A program made the position numbers and the translations under genes. From Azorinus chamasolen (lineage: Eukaryota > Mollusca > Bivalvia > Cardiida > Solecurtidae): DNA of 64,000 nucleotides. Positions within the stretch are counted from its first letter, which is position 1, and each line of letters starts with the position of its first letter. Below the pieces are notes generated by a model. The model was not told the origin of the DNA. It ran no database searches and worked only from the letters and a program-made list of their open reading frames with translations. Where the stretch lies: contig OY755252.1 in assembly GCA_963576725.1 (NCBI GenBank), positions 49,931,394-49,995,393 of the forward strand, given 5' to 3'. This document shows, in pieces, positions 1 to 13,654 of the stretch.

Positions 1-1077
1 AAGAGTAGCATTTCCTAACCACAACAGCACCTTAAATATGTTATTGTAATGAAAGGAAATGAGGGTCTGTTGGCCAAAATGATCCAAAATAGCCAAAATA
101 AGTAGATCTGATAGAAATTTGCCCCATTTGATGGCTTTCAGATCTGGATTTAATGTAATTTTCTATGGCCAGTGCATTTTTCTCAGTCGTTCCCTGCCGG
201 GCAGTCGTTAAGCACTTTTCTTCGGTTATAGCTGATAAGTCTTGTAAAATTAAGCGGTGTTGTGTATGGACTGGTCCACTGAACAGATGCGGATATGACA
301 TTTACAGTGTGTCTCACAGAAATAAGCGAATAAAGGTGCATGTTCACAGATTGGCATATTACTTGTTCACACTGAAGCAGCTACATCTGAAAATTCATGT
401 ATGACACTTGTGTCACAACACGTTAGGTATAAATCCGGCAAATTTTTCTTACGAGCCTTCTCGGATAAACAATGCGTGACAGTTATGCCCTGCTGAGGGT
501 GAATTTATCGGTCATAAAGGTTATTCGAGATGCCAGGTGCTTGCGGTAACTAGCTTTGCTCACTTGGATATTGCAATTAATTTGAATTTTCTTGATTTTG
601 TGTTTCATATTTGTAGTTTGTCATGAAGTTAAGCCATAAATGTGGCCTGACGCACTGCTCGAAACAGCTTTTTCTTCACTGTACACAGACTCTTTAAAGA
701 TTGTTGCTTTCGCTTGTCGTTTTCGTAGTTAAAACCGCCTTCTTTTGTACTTTGCGGGTGATTTTCGCAGGGCGTGTGTGCAGGATTATGTCCCTTTGAC
801 TGGTACATAATCTTGTTTGCACTACCCGAGAAATGCAAAATATGTGTGTAAATCTGGTCAAATAGTATATAGTATGTTACAGAAATGTATTCTTCTATAT
901 GTATAGGACTAGAAAAGAGACTGTTGGTATGGAAAGAAAAAATCCACTTAAGGAAAGACAAAAAAATGTTGCGTAAAATGGTATTTGCCGACCAAAAAAA
1001 GTATTGCTTTGCCCGTTTTATAGAGGTCTATGGCAGGCAGCATAGACTGACTGGCCTAAACTTCTTGTACAAACATT

Positions 1078-1779
1078 GTTAATGCTTTTAATAAAACTTC
1101 AAGGTATTTAGACGATATTTTGAATTTAGATAATCCTTATTTTGATACTATGGTTTCTTCAATCTACCCAAAAGAACTGTCTTTAAACAAAGCTAATCAA
1201 TCTGACATTAATGCTTCATTTCTAGATTTGAATCTTTCAATTACAAATGATAAAGTTTCGTCCAAAGTATACGATAAAAGAGAAGATTTTAATTTTAAAA
1301 TTGTTAATTATCCTTTTCTAGATGGGGATGTGCCACGTTCTACATCTTATGGTGTTTATATTTCTCAACTTATTAGGTTTGCCCGAGCCTGTTCTTTGCT
1401 TGAAGATTTTAACAGACGTAATTTAGTTATAACTGATAAACTTCTGAAGCAAGGTTACAGATATCACAAACTTCGGAAAACCTTTTCTAAATTTTATTAT
1501 CGAAATTTACCTCTCATTAGTAAATATAATTGCAATCTACGGACGTTACTGCGACAAGGCATTTCTCAACCAGAATTTTATGGGGATGTTATCTACAAAC
1601 TTAGGAAAATTCGGGGTCATATCCATTTTCATGATTTGTTTATAAAACGCATTAAAAACTTTAAAAAGAAAGGTTATGATCCTATTATATTGCAACACAC
1701 TGCATGTTTGGTTATCGACCCTTTTACAGTCGGTAGCTACGCTTCCCTCTTTGCTTGCGCGATGACAGGCCGAGGGTAG
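1078..1779 (+). pseudogene. Reverse-transcriptase C-terminal fragment (YLDD box and thumb)
   Basis: The frame is open from 1078 to a TAG at 1777-1779, about 233 codons, with no ATG where a gene should start. A TTG at 1120 is the first alternative start codon. The first ~17 residues run into RYLDDIL, the YxDD catalytic box of RT palm motif C. Further on, a FLDLNLSI segment and a YDKREDFNF segment follow the layout of the region after motif C in Penelope-like RTs, so that family is my best guess. RT motifs upstream of C are missing, so no active enzyme can be made. The frame is intact only because the copies are young. Confidence 0.75.
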
Positions 1780-2361
1780 TACTCTATGATGGTATACTCT
1801 TAAACTTGGATACAGGAGGAGCTTACCAGACTCATGTATTATTTTTTCCCTGTCGTGCCCTTAACGGCTTACCTGCAGGTGCTCTGACTTCAGCAAAGTC
1901 ATTGAGTACATATTTGACGGATTGTCACAGTTATTATGCTATGTTTTACATGTTGTCCTGTGTTCACCGTCGTCTATGTTGTGGGTAAGTCCAGCGGGGA
2001 TACCTTTATTTACAATATTTGTAAAGCTAGGGTGACTTTGAGAGAAGTGTGAGGTTAGGACGTCCGTAAACCGGTTTAAACCCCCAGTGGTGTTTTTGCT
2101 GCTGACCGTGCCAAGGCGGTACTCTCTTTGTCACCCTTCCTTTTGTTTGCATTGCGTCTTTGTGCTTGTGGTTTGTTCATGTTGTGGAACGTTTGTCCCT
2201 GGTTCTTGTGTGTCTTTTGGTGTTTTCTGTGTTCATTTCGTGTGTGTGCGTGTGCGTTTGGGTGTGTGGTTGTGTGTGTGTGTGTCATGCTGTCTATCGG
2301 TGTTTTGGTGGTGGTTGCGTCTTGCATGTGGCTTTGCCTGCTTGACTTTACTACTTTTCCA
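1078..2361 (+). mobile_element. 5'-truncated RT-element insertion in unit 1, with ATT duplication
   Basis: Bounds come from comparison with unit 6, which reads straight through. ATT stands on both sides here (1075-1077 and 2362-2364) and once in unit 6. The RT reading frame begins at the left edge. The last ~580 bp has no recognised coding and looks like a 3' UTR. There is no poly(A) tail and no inverted terminal repeat. A 5'-truncated retrotransposed copy with a 3-bp target duplication is the simplest reading. A 3-bp-microhomology deletion in unit 6 is the alternative. Confidence 0.7.
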
Positions 2362-2619
2362 ATTATAGGCATTTTTTATGCAGCAAATAATGCAAAAGCA
2401 GGCAAACCATGAAGACACAGTATGCTGTATGTGAAAGGTGAAATTCCAGAAAACTGGCCTTAATTTGTGTCTGAATTTGGTCAGTAAGCATGTTTTGTAG
2501 ACTATCTAGGAAAGCAGAAAATGGTCAAAATCTAATTATTTTGGTAAAATTTTGTTCCAATATACCTAAATTATTGGGAAAAGGGCTTTTTAATGGAATG
2601 GAAAAAAATTAATGGTTCC

Positions 2620-3292
2620 TTAAGGTAGCAGTAAACAGTAGAGGAGCGAAATATTCGAATTGGCCCCGGTCAATTTCCTTAATTCTAGTCATTGTCAGTG
2701 TTTGAAAGTTGTTTTAATGATAAAAACAAAAAAGACAGGAAGTTATGTGCCAAAAGTGAGTTTTGTGACTTGTTTTCAATAGACTGGACTCTAAGGTCAT
2801 GACCTCTCACAGTGTATAGCATGATTAGAGGGTAGAATGCGAAACTAATGGTATCGGCTAAATCCACCAGATTTACAGCGGAAATTTTGAATGGGGTAAG
2901 AAATCAATAAATAGTGAAAAAAAACCCTGGTTAACCCCATTGTCCCTGTTGAATATTTTAAAGCTGCCATGATATGGATCCACAGCATGCTGTGTTTTGG
3001 AGCATAGCAATGTCGTGACAGTTTCAAATCTTATGGTGAAAAGTAGTGTTTTGATGGCTTTTTGTCATGTGTTTTCGCGGTTCGGACAAACAGAAAATTC
3101 ACTCTTGGCACAGTGTGAAAGCGATTTGTAGAAGAAATCTTATAGTGTTTTACAATGCTTATGGACATATTTGTTCATCTAGGCCATAATATTGTTTCAG
3201 AATCTGGATTGAAAGCCAAGCGGAGCAACAGACTGTGATAGGTGTTGGTCTGTCGGCGAAAAATTAGGATCTACCGTTGCCTGCCTCCTTAA
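2620..3292 (+). mobile_element. TTAA-bounded inverted-repeat element, unit 1
   Basis: The left end reads TTAAGGTAGCAGTAAACAGT. The right end, read on the other strand, starts TTAAGGAGGCAGGCAACGGT. About 18 of the first 23 positions match, and both ends carry TTAA. A TTAA target is used by piggyBac and Kolobok transposons. The 673 bp contain no transposase, so this would be a non-autonomous (MITE-like) copy. Only the ends support the call. Confidence 0.55.
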
Positions 3293-4531
3293 GGGTAAAT
3301 CATAGTAAAATGAACTTCTTCAAAATCTACTGTAAGATGATTTGTGAGACAGGCCAGTTCTTGTACTATTTAAAATCAACAGTTATATTGTTGTTTTGAG
3401 TTTTATGTGCTTGGAATAAGGATTTAAACAGGGGAAGTAACTCAGAACGTTATGAAGAGTAGCATTTCCTAACCACAACAGCACCTTAAATATGTTATTG
3501 TAATGAAAGGAAATGAGGGTCTGTTGGCCAAAATGATCCAAAATAGCCAAAATAAGTAGATCTGATAGAAATTTGCCCCATTTGATGGCTTTCAGATCTG
3601 GATTTAATGTAATTTTCTATGGCCAGTGCATTTTTCTCAGTCGTTCCCTGCCGGGCAGTCGTTAAGCACTTTTCTTCGGTTATAGCTGATAAGTCTTGTA
3701 AAATTAAGCGGTGTTGTGTATGGACTGGTCCACTGAACAGATGCGGATATGACATTTACAGTGTGTCTCACAGAAATAAGCGAATAAAGGTGCATGTTCA
3801 CAGATTGGCATATTACTTGTTCACACTGAAGCAGCTACATCTGAAAATTCATGTATGACACTTGTGTCACAACACGTTAGGTATAAATCCGGCAAATTTT
3901 TCTTACGAGCCTTCTCGGATAAACAATGCGTGACAGTTATGCCCTGCTGAGGGTGAATTTATCGGTCATAAAGGTTATTCGAGATGCCAGGTGCTTGCGG
4001 TAACTAGCTTTGCTCACTTGGATATTGCAATTAATTTGAATTTTCTTGATTTTGTGTTTCATATTTGTAGTTTGTCATGAAGTTAAGCCATAAATGTGGC
4101 CTGACGCACTGCTCGAAACAGCTTTTTCTTCACTGTACACAGACTCTTTAAAGATTGTTGCTTTCGCTTGTCGTTTTCGTAGTTAAAACCGCCTTCTTTT
4201 GTACTTTGCGGGTGATTTTCGCAGGGCGTGTGTGCAGGATTATGTCCCTTTGACTGGTACATAATCTTGTTTGCACTACCCGAGAAATGCAAAATATGTG
4301 TGTAAATCTGGTCAAATAGTATATAGTATGTTACAGAAATGTATTCTTCTATATGTATAGGACTAGAAAAGAGACTGTTGGTATGGAAAGAAAAAATCCA
4401 CTTAAGGAAAGACAAAAAAATGTTGCGTAAAATGGTATTTGCCGACCAAAAAAGGTATTGCTTTGCCCGTTTTATAGAGGTCTATGGCAGGCAGCATAGA
4501 CTGACTGGCCTAAACTTCTTGTACAAACATT

Positions 4532-5233
4532 GTTAATGCTTTTAATAAAACTTCAAGGTATTTAGACGATATTTTGAATTTAGATAATCCTTATTTTGAT
4601 ACTATGGTTTCTTCAATCTACCCAAAAGAACTGTCTTTAAACAAAGCTAATCAATCTGACATTAATGCTTCATTTCTAGATTTGAATCTTTCAATTACAA
4701 ATGATAAAGTTTCGTCCAAAGTATACGATAAAAGAGAAGATTTTAATTTTAAAATTGTTAATTATCCTTTTCTAGATGGGGATGTGCCACGTTCTACATC
4801 TTATGGTGTTTATATTTCTCAACTTATTAGGTTTGCCCGAGCCTGTTCTTTGCTTGAAGATTTTAACAGACGTAATTTAGTTATAACTGATAAACTTCTG
4901 AAGCAAGGTTACAGATATCACAAACTTCGGAAAACCTTTTCTAAATTTTATTATCGAAATTTACCTCTCATTAGTAAATATAATTGCAATCTACGGACGT
5001 TACTGCGACAAGGCATTTCTCAACCAGAATTTTATGGGGATGTTATCTACAAACTTAGGAAAATTCGGGGTCATATCCATTTTCATGATTTGTTTATAAA
5101 ACGCATTAAAAACTTTAAAAAGAAAGGTTATGATCCTATTATATTGCAACACACTGCATGTTTGGTTATCGACCCTTTTACAGTCGGTAGCTACGCTTCC
5201 CTCTTTGCTTGCGCGATGACAGGCCGAGGGTAG
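4532..5233 (+). pseudogene. RT C-terminal fragment, unit 2
   Basis: Protein identical to the unit 1 copy. Confidence 0.75.
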
Positions 5234-5815
5234 TACTCTATGATGGTATACTCTTAAACTTGGATACAGGAGGAGCTTACCAGACTCATGTATTATTTTT
5301 TCCCTGTCGTGCCCTTAACGGCTTACCTGCAGGTGCTCTGACTTCAGCAAAGTCATTGAGTACATATTTGACGGATTGTCACAGTTATTATGCTATGTTT
5401 TACATGTTGTCCTGTGTTCACCGTCGTCTATGTTGTGGGTAAGTCCAGCGGGGATACCTTTATTTACAATATTTGTAAAGCTAGGGTGACTTTGAGAGAA
5501 GTGTGAGGTTAGGACGTCCGTAAACCGGTTTAAACCCCCAGTGGTGTTTTTGCTGCTGACCGTGCCAAGGCGGTACTCTCTTTGTCACCCTTCCTTTTGT
5601 TTGCATTGCGTCTTTGTGCTTGTGGTTTGTTCATGTTGTGGAACGTTTGTCCCTGGTTCTTGTGTGTCTTTTGGTGTTTTCTGTGTTCATTTCGTGTGTG
5701 TGCGTGTGCGTTTGGGTGTGTGGTTGTGTGTGTGTGTGTCATGCTGTCTATCGGTGTTTTGGTGGTGGTTGCGTCTTGCATGTGGCTTTGCCTGCTTGAC
5801 TTTACTACTTTTCCA
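4532..5815 (+). mobile_element. RT-element insertion, unit 2 copy
   Basis: Identical boundaries and content to the unit 1 copy. It was amplified with the unit, not inserted separately. Confidence 0.7.
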
Positions 5816-6073
5816 ATTATAGGCATTTTTTATGCAGCAAATAATGCAAAAGCAGGCAAACCATGAAGACACAGTATGCTGTATGTGAAAGGTGAAATTC
5901 CAGAAAACTGGCCTTAATTTGTGTCTGAATTTGGTCAGTAAGCATGTTTTGTAGACTATCTAGGAAAGCAGAAAATGGTCAAAATCTAATTATTTTGGTA
6001 AAATTTTGTTCCAATATACCTAAATTATTGGGAAAAGGGCTTTTTAATGGAATGGAAAAAAATTAATGGTTCC

Positions 6074-6746
6074 TTAAGGTAGCAGTAAACAGTAGAGGAG
6101 CGAAATATTCGAATTGGCCCCGGTCAATTTCCTTAATTCTAGTCATTGTCAGTGTTTGAAAGTTGTTTTAATGATAAAAACAAAAAAGACAGGAAGTTAT
6201 GTGCCAAAAGTGAGTTTTGTGACTTGTTTTCAATAGACTGGACTCTAAGGTCATGACCTCTCACAGTGTATAGCATGATTAGAGGGTAGAATGCGAAACT
6301 AATGGTATCGGCTAAATCCACCAGATTTACAGCGGAAATTTTGAATGGGGTAAGAAATCAATAAATAGTGAAAAAAAACCCTGGTTAACCCCATTGTCCC
6401 TGTTGAATATTTTAAAGCTGCCATGATATGGATCCACAGCATGCTGTGTTTTGGAGCATAGCAATGTCGTGACAGTTTCAAATCTTATGGTGAAAAGTAG
6501 TGTTTTGATGGCTTTTTGTCATGTGTTTTCGCGGTTCGGACAAACAGAAAATTCACTCTTGGCACAGTGTGAAAGCGATTTGTAGAAGAAATCTTATAGT
6601 GTTTTACAATGCTTATGGACATATTTGTTCATCTAGGCCATAATATTGTTTCAGAATCTGGATTGAAAGCCAAGCGGAGCAACAGACTGTGATAGGTGTT
6701 GGTCTGTCGGCGAAAAATTAGGATCTACCGTTGCCTGCCTCCTTAA
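6074..6746 (+). mobile_element. TTAA-bounded inverted-repeat element, unit 2
   Basis: Same as unit 1. Confidence 0.55.
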
Positions 6747-7985
6747 GGGTAAATCATAGTAAAATGAACTTCTTCAAAATCTACTGTAAGATGATTTGTG
6801 AGACAGGCCAGTTCTTGTACTATTTAAAATCAACAGTTATATTGTTGTTTTGAGTTTTATGTGCTTGGAATAAGGATTTAAACAGGGGAAGTAACTCAGA
6901 ACGTTATGAAGAGTAGCATTTCCTAACCACAACAGCACCTTAAATATGTTATTGTAATGAAAGGAAATGAGGGTCTGTTGGCCAAAATGATCCAAAATAG
7001 CCAAAATAAGTAGATCTGATAGAAATTTGCCCCATTTGATGGCTTTCAGATCTGGATTTAATGTAATTTTCTATGGCCAGTGCATTTTTCTCAGTCGTTC
7101 CCTGCCGGGCAGTCGTTAAGCACTTTTCTTCGGTTATAGCTGATAAGTCTTGTAAAATTAAGCGGTGTTGTGTATGGACTGGTCCACTGAACAGATGCGG
7201 ATATGACATTTACAGTGTGTCTCACAGAAATAAGCGAATAAAGGTGCATGTTCACAGATTGGCATATTACTTGTTCACACTGAAGCAGCTACATCTGAAA
7301 ATTCATGTATGACACTTGTGTCACAACACGTTAGGTATAAATCCGGCAAATTTTTCTTACGAGCCTTCTCGGATAAACAATGCGTGACAGTTATGCCCTG
7401 CTGAGGGTGAATTTATCGGTCATAAAGGTTATTCGAGATGCCAGGTGCTTGCGGTAACTAGCTTTGCTCACTTGGATATTGCAATTAATTTGAATTTTCT
7501 TGATTTTGTGTTTCATATTTGTAGTTTGTCATGAAGTTAAGCCATAAATGTGGCCTGACGCACTGCTCGAAACAGCTTTTTCTTCACTGTACACAGACTC
7601 TTTAAAGATTGTTGCTTTCGCTTGTCGTTTTCGTAGTTAAAACCGCCTTCTTTTGTACTTTGCGGGTGATTTTCGCAGGGCGTGTGTGCAGGATTATGTC
7701 CCTTTGACTGGTACATAATCTTGTTTGCACTACCCGAGAAATGCAAAATATGTGTGTAAATCTGGTCAAATAGTATATAGTATGTTACAGAAATGTATTC
7801 TTCTATATGTATAGGACTAGAAAAGAGACTGTTGGTATGGAAAGAAAAAATCCACTTAAGGAAAGACAAAAAAATGTTGCGTAAAATGGTATTTGCCGAC
7901 CAAAAAAAGTATTGCTTTGCCCGTTTTATAGAGGTCTATGGCAGGCAGCATAGACTGACTGGCCTAAACTTCTTGTACAAACATT

Positions 7986-8687
7986 GTTAATGCTTTTAAT
8001 AAAACTTCAAGGTATTTAGACGATATTTTGAATTTAGATAATCCTTATTTTGATACTATGGTTTCTTCAATCTACCCAAAAGAACTGTCTTTAAACAAAG
8101 CTAATCAATCTGACATTAATGCTTCATTTCTAGATTTGAATCTTTCAATTACAAATGATAAAGTTTCGTCCAAAGTATACGATAAAAGAGAAGATTTTAA
8201 TTTTAAAATTGTTAATTATCCTTTTCTAGATGGGGATGTGCCACGTTCTACATCTTATGGTGTTTATATTTCTCAACTTATTAGGTTTGCCCGAGCCTGT
8301 TCTTTGCTTGAAGATTTTAACAGACGTAATTTAGTTATAACTGATAAACTTCTGAAGCAAGGTTACAGATATCACAAACTTCGGAAAACCTTTTCTAAAT
8401 TTTATTATCGAAATTTACCTCTCATTAGTAAATATAATTGCAATCTACGGACGTTACTGCGACAAGGCATTTCTCAACCAGAATTTTATGGGGATGTTAT
8501 CTACAAACTTAGGAAAATTCGGGGTCATATCCATTTTCATGATTTGTTTATAAAACGCATTAAAAACTTTAAAAAGAAAGGTTATGATCCTATTATATTG
8601 CAACACACTGCATGTTTGGTTATCGACCCTTTTACAGTCGGTAGCTACGCTTCCCTCTTTGCTTGCGCGATGACAGGCCGAGGGTAG
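7986..8687 (+). pseudogene. RT C-terminal fragment, unit 3
   Basis: Protein identical to the unit 1 copy. Confidence 0.75.
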
Positions 8688-9269
8688 TACTCTATGATGG
8701 TATACTCTTAAACTTGGATACAGGAGGAGCTTACCAGACTCATGTATTATTTTTTCCCTGTCGTGCCCTTAACGGCTTACCTGCAGGTGCTCTGACTTCA
8801 GCAAAGTCATTGAGTACATATTTGACGGATTGTCACAGTTATTATGCTATGTTTTACATGTTGTCCTGTGTTCACCGTCGTCTATGTTGTGGGTAAGTCC
8901 AGCGGGGATACCTTTATTTACAATATTTGTAAAGCTAGGGTGACTTTGAGAGAAGTGTGAGGTTAGGACGTCCGTAAACCGGTTTAAACCCCCAGTGGTG
9001 TTTTTGCTGCTGACCGTGCCAAGGCGGTACTCTCTTTGTCACCCTTCCTTTTGTTTGCATTGCGTCTTTGTGCTTGTGGTTTGTTCATGTTGTGGAACGT
9101 TTGTCCCTGGTTCTTGTGTGTCTTTTGGTGTTTTCTGTGTTCATTTCGTGTGTGTGCGTGTGCGTTTGGGTGTGTGGTTGTGTGTGTGTGTGTCATGCTG
9201 TCTATCGGTGTTTTGGTGGTGGTTGCGTCTTGCATGTGGCTTTGCCTGCTTGACTTTACTACTTTTCCA
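7986..9269 (+). mobile_element. RT-element insertion, unit 3 copy
   Basis: Same as the unit 1 copy. Confidence 0.7.
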
Positions 9270-9527
9270 ATTATAGGCATTTTTTATGCAGCAAATAATG
9301 CAAAAGCAGGCAAACCATGAAGACACAGTATGCTGTATGTGAAAGGTGAAATTCCAGAAAACTGGCCTTAATTTGTGTCTGAATTTGGTCAGTAAGCATG
9401 TTTTGTAGACTATCTAGGAAAGCAGAAAATGGTCAAAATCTAATTATTTTGGTAAAATTTTGTTCCAATATACCTAAATTATTGGGAAAAGGGCTTTTTA
9501 ATGGAATGGAAAAAAATTAATGGTTCC

Positions 9528-10200
9528 TTAAGGTAGCAGTAAACAGTAGAGGAGCGAAATATTCGAATTGGCCCCGGTCAATTTCCTTAATTCTAGTCAT
9601 TGTCAGTGTTTGAAAGTTGTTTTAATGATAAAAACAAAAAAGACAGGAAGTTATGTGCCAAAAGTGAGTTTTGTGACTTGTTTTCAATAGACTGGACTCT
9701 AAGGTCATGACCTCTCACAGTGTATAGCATGATTAGAGGGTAGAATGCGAAACTAATGGTATCGGCTAAATCCACCAGATTTACAGCGGAAATTTTGAAT
9801 GGGGTAAGAAATCAATAAATAGTGAAAAAAAACCCTGGTTAACCCCATTGTCCCTGTTGAATATTTTAAAGCTGCCATGATATGGATCCACAGCATGCTG
9901 TGTTTTGGAGCATAGCAATGTCGTGACAGTTTCAAATCTTATGGTGAAAAGTAGTGTTTTGATGGCTTTTTGTCATGTGTTTTCGCGGTTCGGACAAACA
10001 GAAAATTCACTCTTGGCACAGTGTGAAAGCGATTTGTAGAAGAAATCTTATAGTGTTTTACAATGCTTATGGACATATTTGTTCATCTAGGCCATAATAT
10101 TGTTTCAGAATCTGGATTGAAAGCCAAGCGGAGCAACAGACTGTGATAGGTGTTGGTCTGTCGGCGAAAAATTAGGATCTACCGTTGCCTGCCTCCTTAA
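9528..10200 (+). mobile_element. TTAA-bounded inverted-repeat element, unit 3
   Basis: Same as unit 1. Confidence 0.55.
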
Positions 10201-11439
10201 GGGTAAATCATAGTAAAATGAACTTCTTCAAAATCTACTGTAAGATGATTTGTGAGACAGGCCAGTTCTTGTACTATTTAAAATCAACAGTTATATTGTT
10301 GTTTTGAGTTTTATGTGCTTGGAATAAGGATTTAAACAGGGGAAGTAACTCAGAACGTTATGAAGAGTAGCATTTCCTAACCACAACAGCACCTTAAATA
10401 TGTTATTGTAATGAAAGGAAATGAGGGTCTGTTGGCCAAAATGATCCAAAATAGCCAAAATAAGTAGATCTGATAGAAATTTGCCCCATTTGATGGCTTT
10501 CAGATCTGGATTTAATGTAATTTTCTATGGCCAGTGCATTTTTCTCAGTCGTTCCCTGCCGGGCAGTCGTTAAGCACTTTTCTTCGGTTATAGCTGATAA
10601 GTCTTGTAAAATTAAGCGGTGTTGTGTATGGACTGGTCCACTGAACAGATGCGGATATGACATTTACAGTGTGTCTCACAGAAATAAGCGAATAAAGGTG
10701 CATGTTCACAGATTGGCATATTACTTGTTCACACTGAAGCAGCTACATCTGAAAATTCATGTATGACACTTGTGTCACAACACGTTAGGTATAAATCCGG
10801 CAAATTTTTCTTACGAGCCTTCTCGGATAAACAATGCGTGACAGTTATGCCCTGCTGAGGGTGAATTTATCGGTCATAAAGGTTATTCGAGATGCCAGGT
10901 GCTTGCGGTAACTAGCTTTGCTCACTTGGATATTGCAATTAATTTGAATTTTCTTGATTTTGTGTTTCATATTTGTAGTTTGTCATGAAGTTAAGCCATA
11001 AATGTGGCCTGACGCACTGCTCGAAACAGCTTTTTCTTCACTGTACACAGACTCTTTAAAGATTGTTGCTTTCGCTTGTCGTTTTCGTAGTTAAAACCGC
11101 CTTCTTTTGTACTTTGCGGGTGATTTTCGCAGGGCGTGTGTGCAGGATTATGTCCCTTTGACTGGTACATAATCTTGTTTGCACTACCCGAGAAATGCAA
11201 AATATGTGTGTAAATCTGGTCAAATAGTATATAGTATGTTACAGAAATGTATTCTTCTATATGTATAGGACTAGAAAAGAGACTGTTGGTATGGAAAGAA
11301 AAAATCCACTTAAGGAAAGACAAAAAAATGTTGCGTAAAATGGTATTTGCCGACCAAAAAAAGTATTGCTTTGCCCGTTTTATAGAGGTCTATGGCAGGC
11401 AGCATAGACTGACTGGCCTAAACTTCTTGTACAAACATT

Positions 11440-12141
11440 GTTAATGCTTTTAATAAAACTTCAAGGTATTTAGACGATATTTTGAATTTAGATAATCCTT
11501 ATTTTGATACTATGGTTTCTTCAATCTACCCAAAAGAACTGTCTTTAAACAAAGCTAATCAATCTGACATTAATGCTTCATTTCTAGATTTGAATCTTTC
11601 AATTACAAATGATAAAGTTTCGTCCAAAGTATACGATAAAAGAGAAGATTTTAATTTTAAAATTGTTAATTATCCTTTTCTAGATGGGGATGTGCCACGT
11701 TCTACATCTTATGGTGTTTATATTTCTCAACTTATTAGGTTTGCCCGAGCCTGTTCTTTGCTTGAAGATTTTAACAGACGTAATTTAGTTATAACTGATA
11801 AACTTCTGAAGCAAGGTTACAGATATCACAAACTTCGGAAAACCTTTTCTAAATTTTATTATCGAAATTTACCTCTCATTAGTAAATATAATTGCAATCT
11901 ACGGACGTTACTGCGACAAGGCATTTCTCAACCAGAATTTTATGGGGATGTTATCTACAAACTTAGGAAAATTCGGGGTCATATCCATTTTCATGATTTG
12001 TTTATAAAACGCATTAAAAACTTTAAAAAGAAAGGTTATGATCCTATTATATTGCAACACACTGCATGTTTGGTTATCGACCCTTTTACAGTCGGTAGCT
12101 ACGCTTCCCTCTTTGCTTGCGCGATGACAGGCCGAGGGTAG
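11440..12141 (+). pseudogene. RT C-terminal fragment, unit 4
   Basis: Protein identical to the unit 1 copy. Confidence 0.75.
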
Positions 12142-12723
12142 TACTCTATGATGGTATACTCTTAAACTTGGATACAGGAGGAGCTTACCAGACTCATGTA
12201 TTATTTTTTCCCTGTCGTGCCCTTAACGGCTTACCTGCAGGTGCTCTGACTTCAGCAAAGTCATTGAGTACATATTTGACGGATTGTCACAGTTATTATG
12301 CTATGTTTTACATGTTGTCCTGTGTTCACCGTCGTCTATGTTGTGGGTAAGTCCAGCGGGGATACCTTTATTTACAATATTTGTAAAGCTAGGGTGACTT
12401 TGAGAGAAGTGTGAGGTTAGGACGTCCGTAAACCGGTTTAAACCCCCAGTGGTGTTTTTGCTGCTGACCGTGCCAAGGCGGTACTCTCTTTGTCACCCTT
12501 CCTTTTGTTTGCATTGCGTCTTTGTGCTTGTGGTTTGTTCATGTTGTGGAACGTTTGTCCCTGGTTCTTGTGTGTCTTTTGGTGTTTTCTGTGTTCATTT
12601 CGTGTGTGTGCGTGTGCGTTTGGGTGTGTGGTTGTGTGTGTGTGTGTCATGCTGTCTATCGGTGTTTTGGTGGTGGTTGCGTCTTGCATGTGGCTTTGCC
12701 TGCTTGACTTTACTACTTTTCCA
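11440..12723 (+). mobile_element. RT-element insertion, unit 4 copy
   Basis: Same as the unit 1 copy. Confidence 0.7.
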
Positions 12724-12981
12724 ATTATAGGCATTTTTTATGCAGCAAATAATGCAAAAGCAGGCAAACCATGAAGACACAGTATGCTGTATGTGAAAGG
12801 TGAAATTCCAGAAAACTGGCCTTAATTTGTGTCTGAATTTGGTCAGTAAGCATGTTTTGTAGACTATCTAGGAAAGCAGAAAATGGTCAAAATCTAATTA
12901 TTTTGGTAAAATTTTGTTCCAATATACCTAAATTATTGGGAAAAGGGCTTTTTAATGGAATGGAAAAAAATTAATGGTTCC

Positions 12982-13654
12982 TTAAGGTAGCAGTAAACAG
13001 TAGAGGAGCGAAATATTCGAATTGGCCCCGGTCAATTTCCTTAATTCTAGTCATTGTCAGTGTTTGAAAGTTGTTTTAATGATAAAAACAAAAAAGACAG
13101 GAAGTTATGTGCCAAAAGTGAGTTTTGTGACTTGTTTTCAATAGACTGGACTCTAAGGTCATGACCTCTCACAGTGTATAGCATGATTAGAGGGTAGAAT
13201 GCGAAACTAATGGTATCGGCTAAATCCACCAGATTTACAGCGGAAATTTTGAATGGGGTAAGAAATCAATAAATAGTGAAAAAAAACCCTGGTTAACCCC
13301 ATTGTCCCTGTTGAATATTTTAAAGCTGCCATGATATGGATCCACAGCATGCTGTGTTTTGGAGCATAGCAATGTCGTGACAGTTTCAAATCTTATGGTG
13401 AAAAGTAGTGTTTTGATGGCTTTTTGTCATGTGTTTTCGCGGTTCGGACAAACAGAAAATTCACTCTTGGCACAGTGTGAAAGCGATTTGTAGAAGAAAT
13501 CTTATAGTGTTTTACAATGCTTATGGACATATTTGTTCATCTAGGCCATAATATTGTTTCAGAATCTGGATTGAAAGCCAAGCGGAGCAACAGACTGTGA
13601 TAGGTGTTGGTCTGTCGGCGAAAAATTAGGATCTACCGTTGCCTGCCTCCTTAA
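12982..13654 (+). mobile_element. TTAA-bounded inverted-repeat element, unit 4
   Basis: Same as unit 1. Confidence 0.55.

Larger units (their letters stand above)
1..3454 (+). repeat. Macrosatellite unit 1 (full, reference unit)
   Basis: The unit phase is set by the window start and is arbitrary. Contents in order: about 1.08 kb of unrecognised AT-rich sequence; the RT-element fragment (1078-2361), which includes a TG/TGCG-rich stretch near 2237-2284; about 255 bp of spacer; the TTAA inverted-repeat element (2620-3292); and a 162-bp linker to the next unit that contains a GGGGAAGTAACTC motif. Confidence 0.95.
3455..6908 (+). repeat. Macrosatellite unit 2 (full)
   Basis: Same length and content as unit 1. 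The only difference I noticed is A to G at 4454. Confidence 0.95.
6909..10362 (+). repeat. Macrosatellite unit 3 (full)
   Basis: I saw no difference from unit 1. Confidence 0.95.

Noticed and set aside
2087..2412. Cys- and Val-rich ORFs recurring in each macrosatellite unit
   Set aside because: They are translations of a TG/TGCG-rich stretch in three frames, and the 2-bp change in unit 5 swaps the frames freely.
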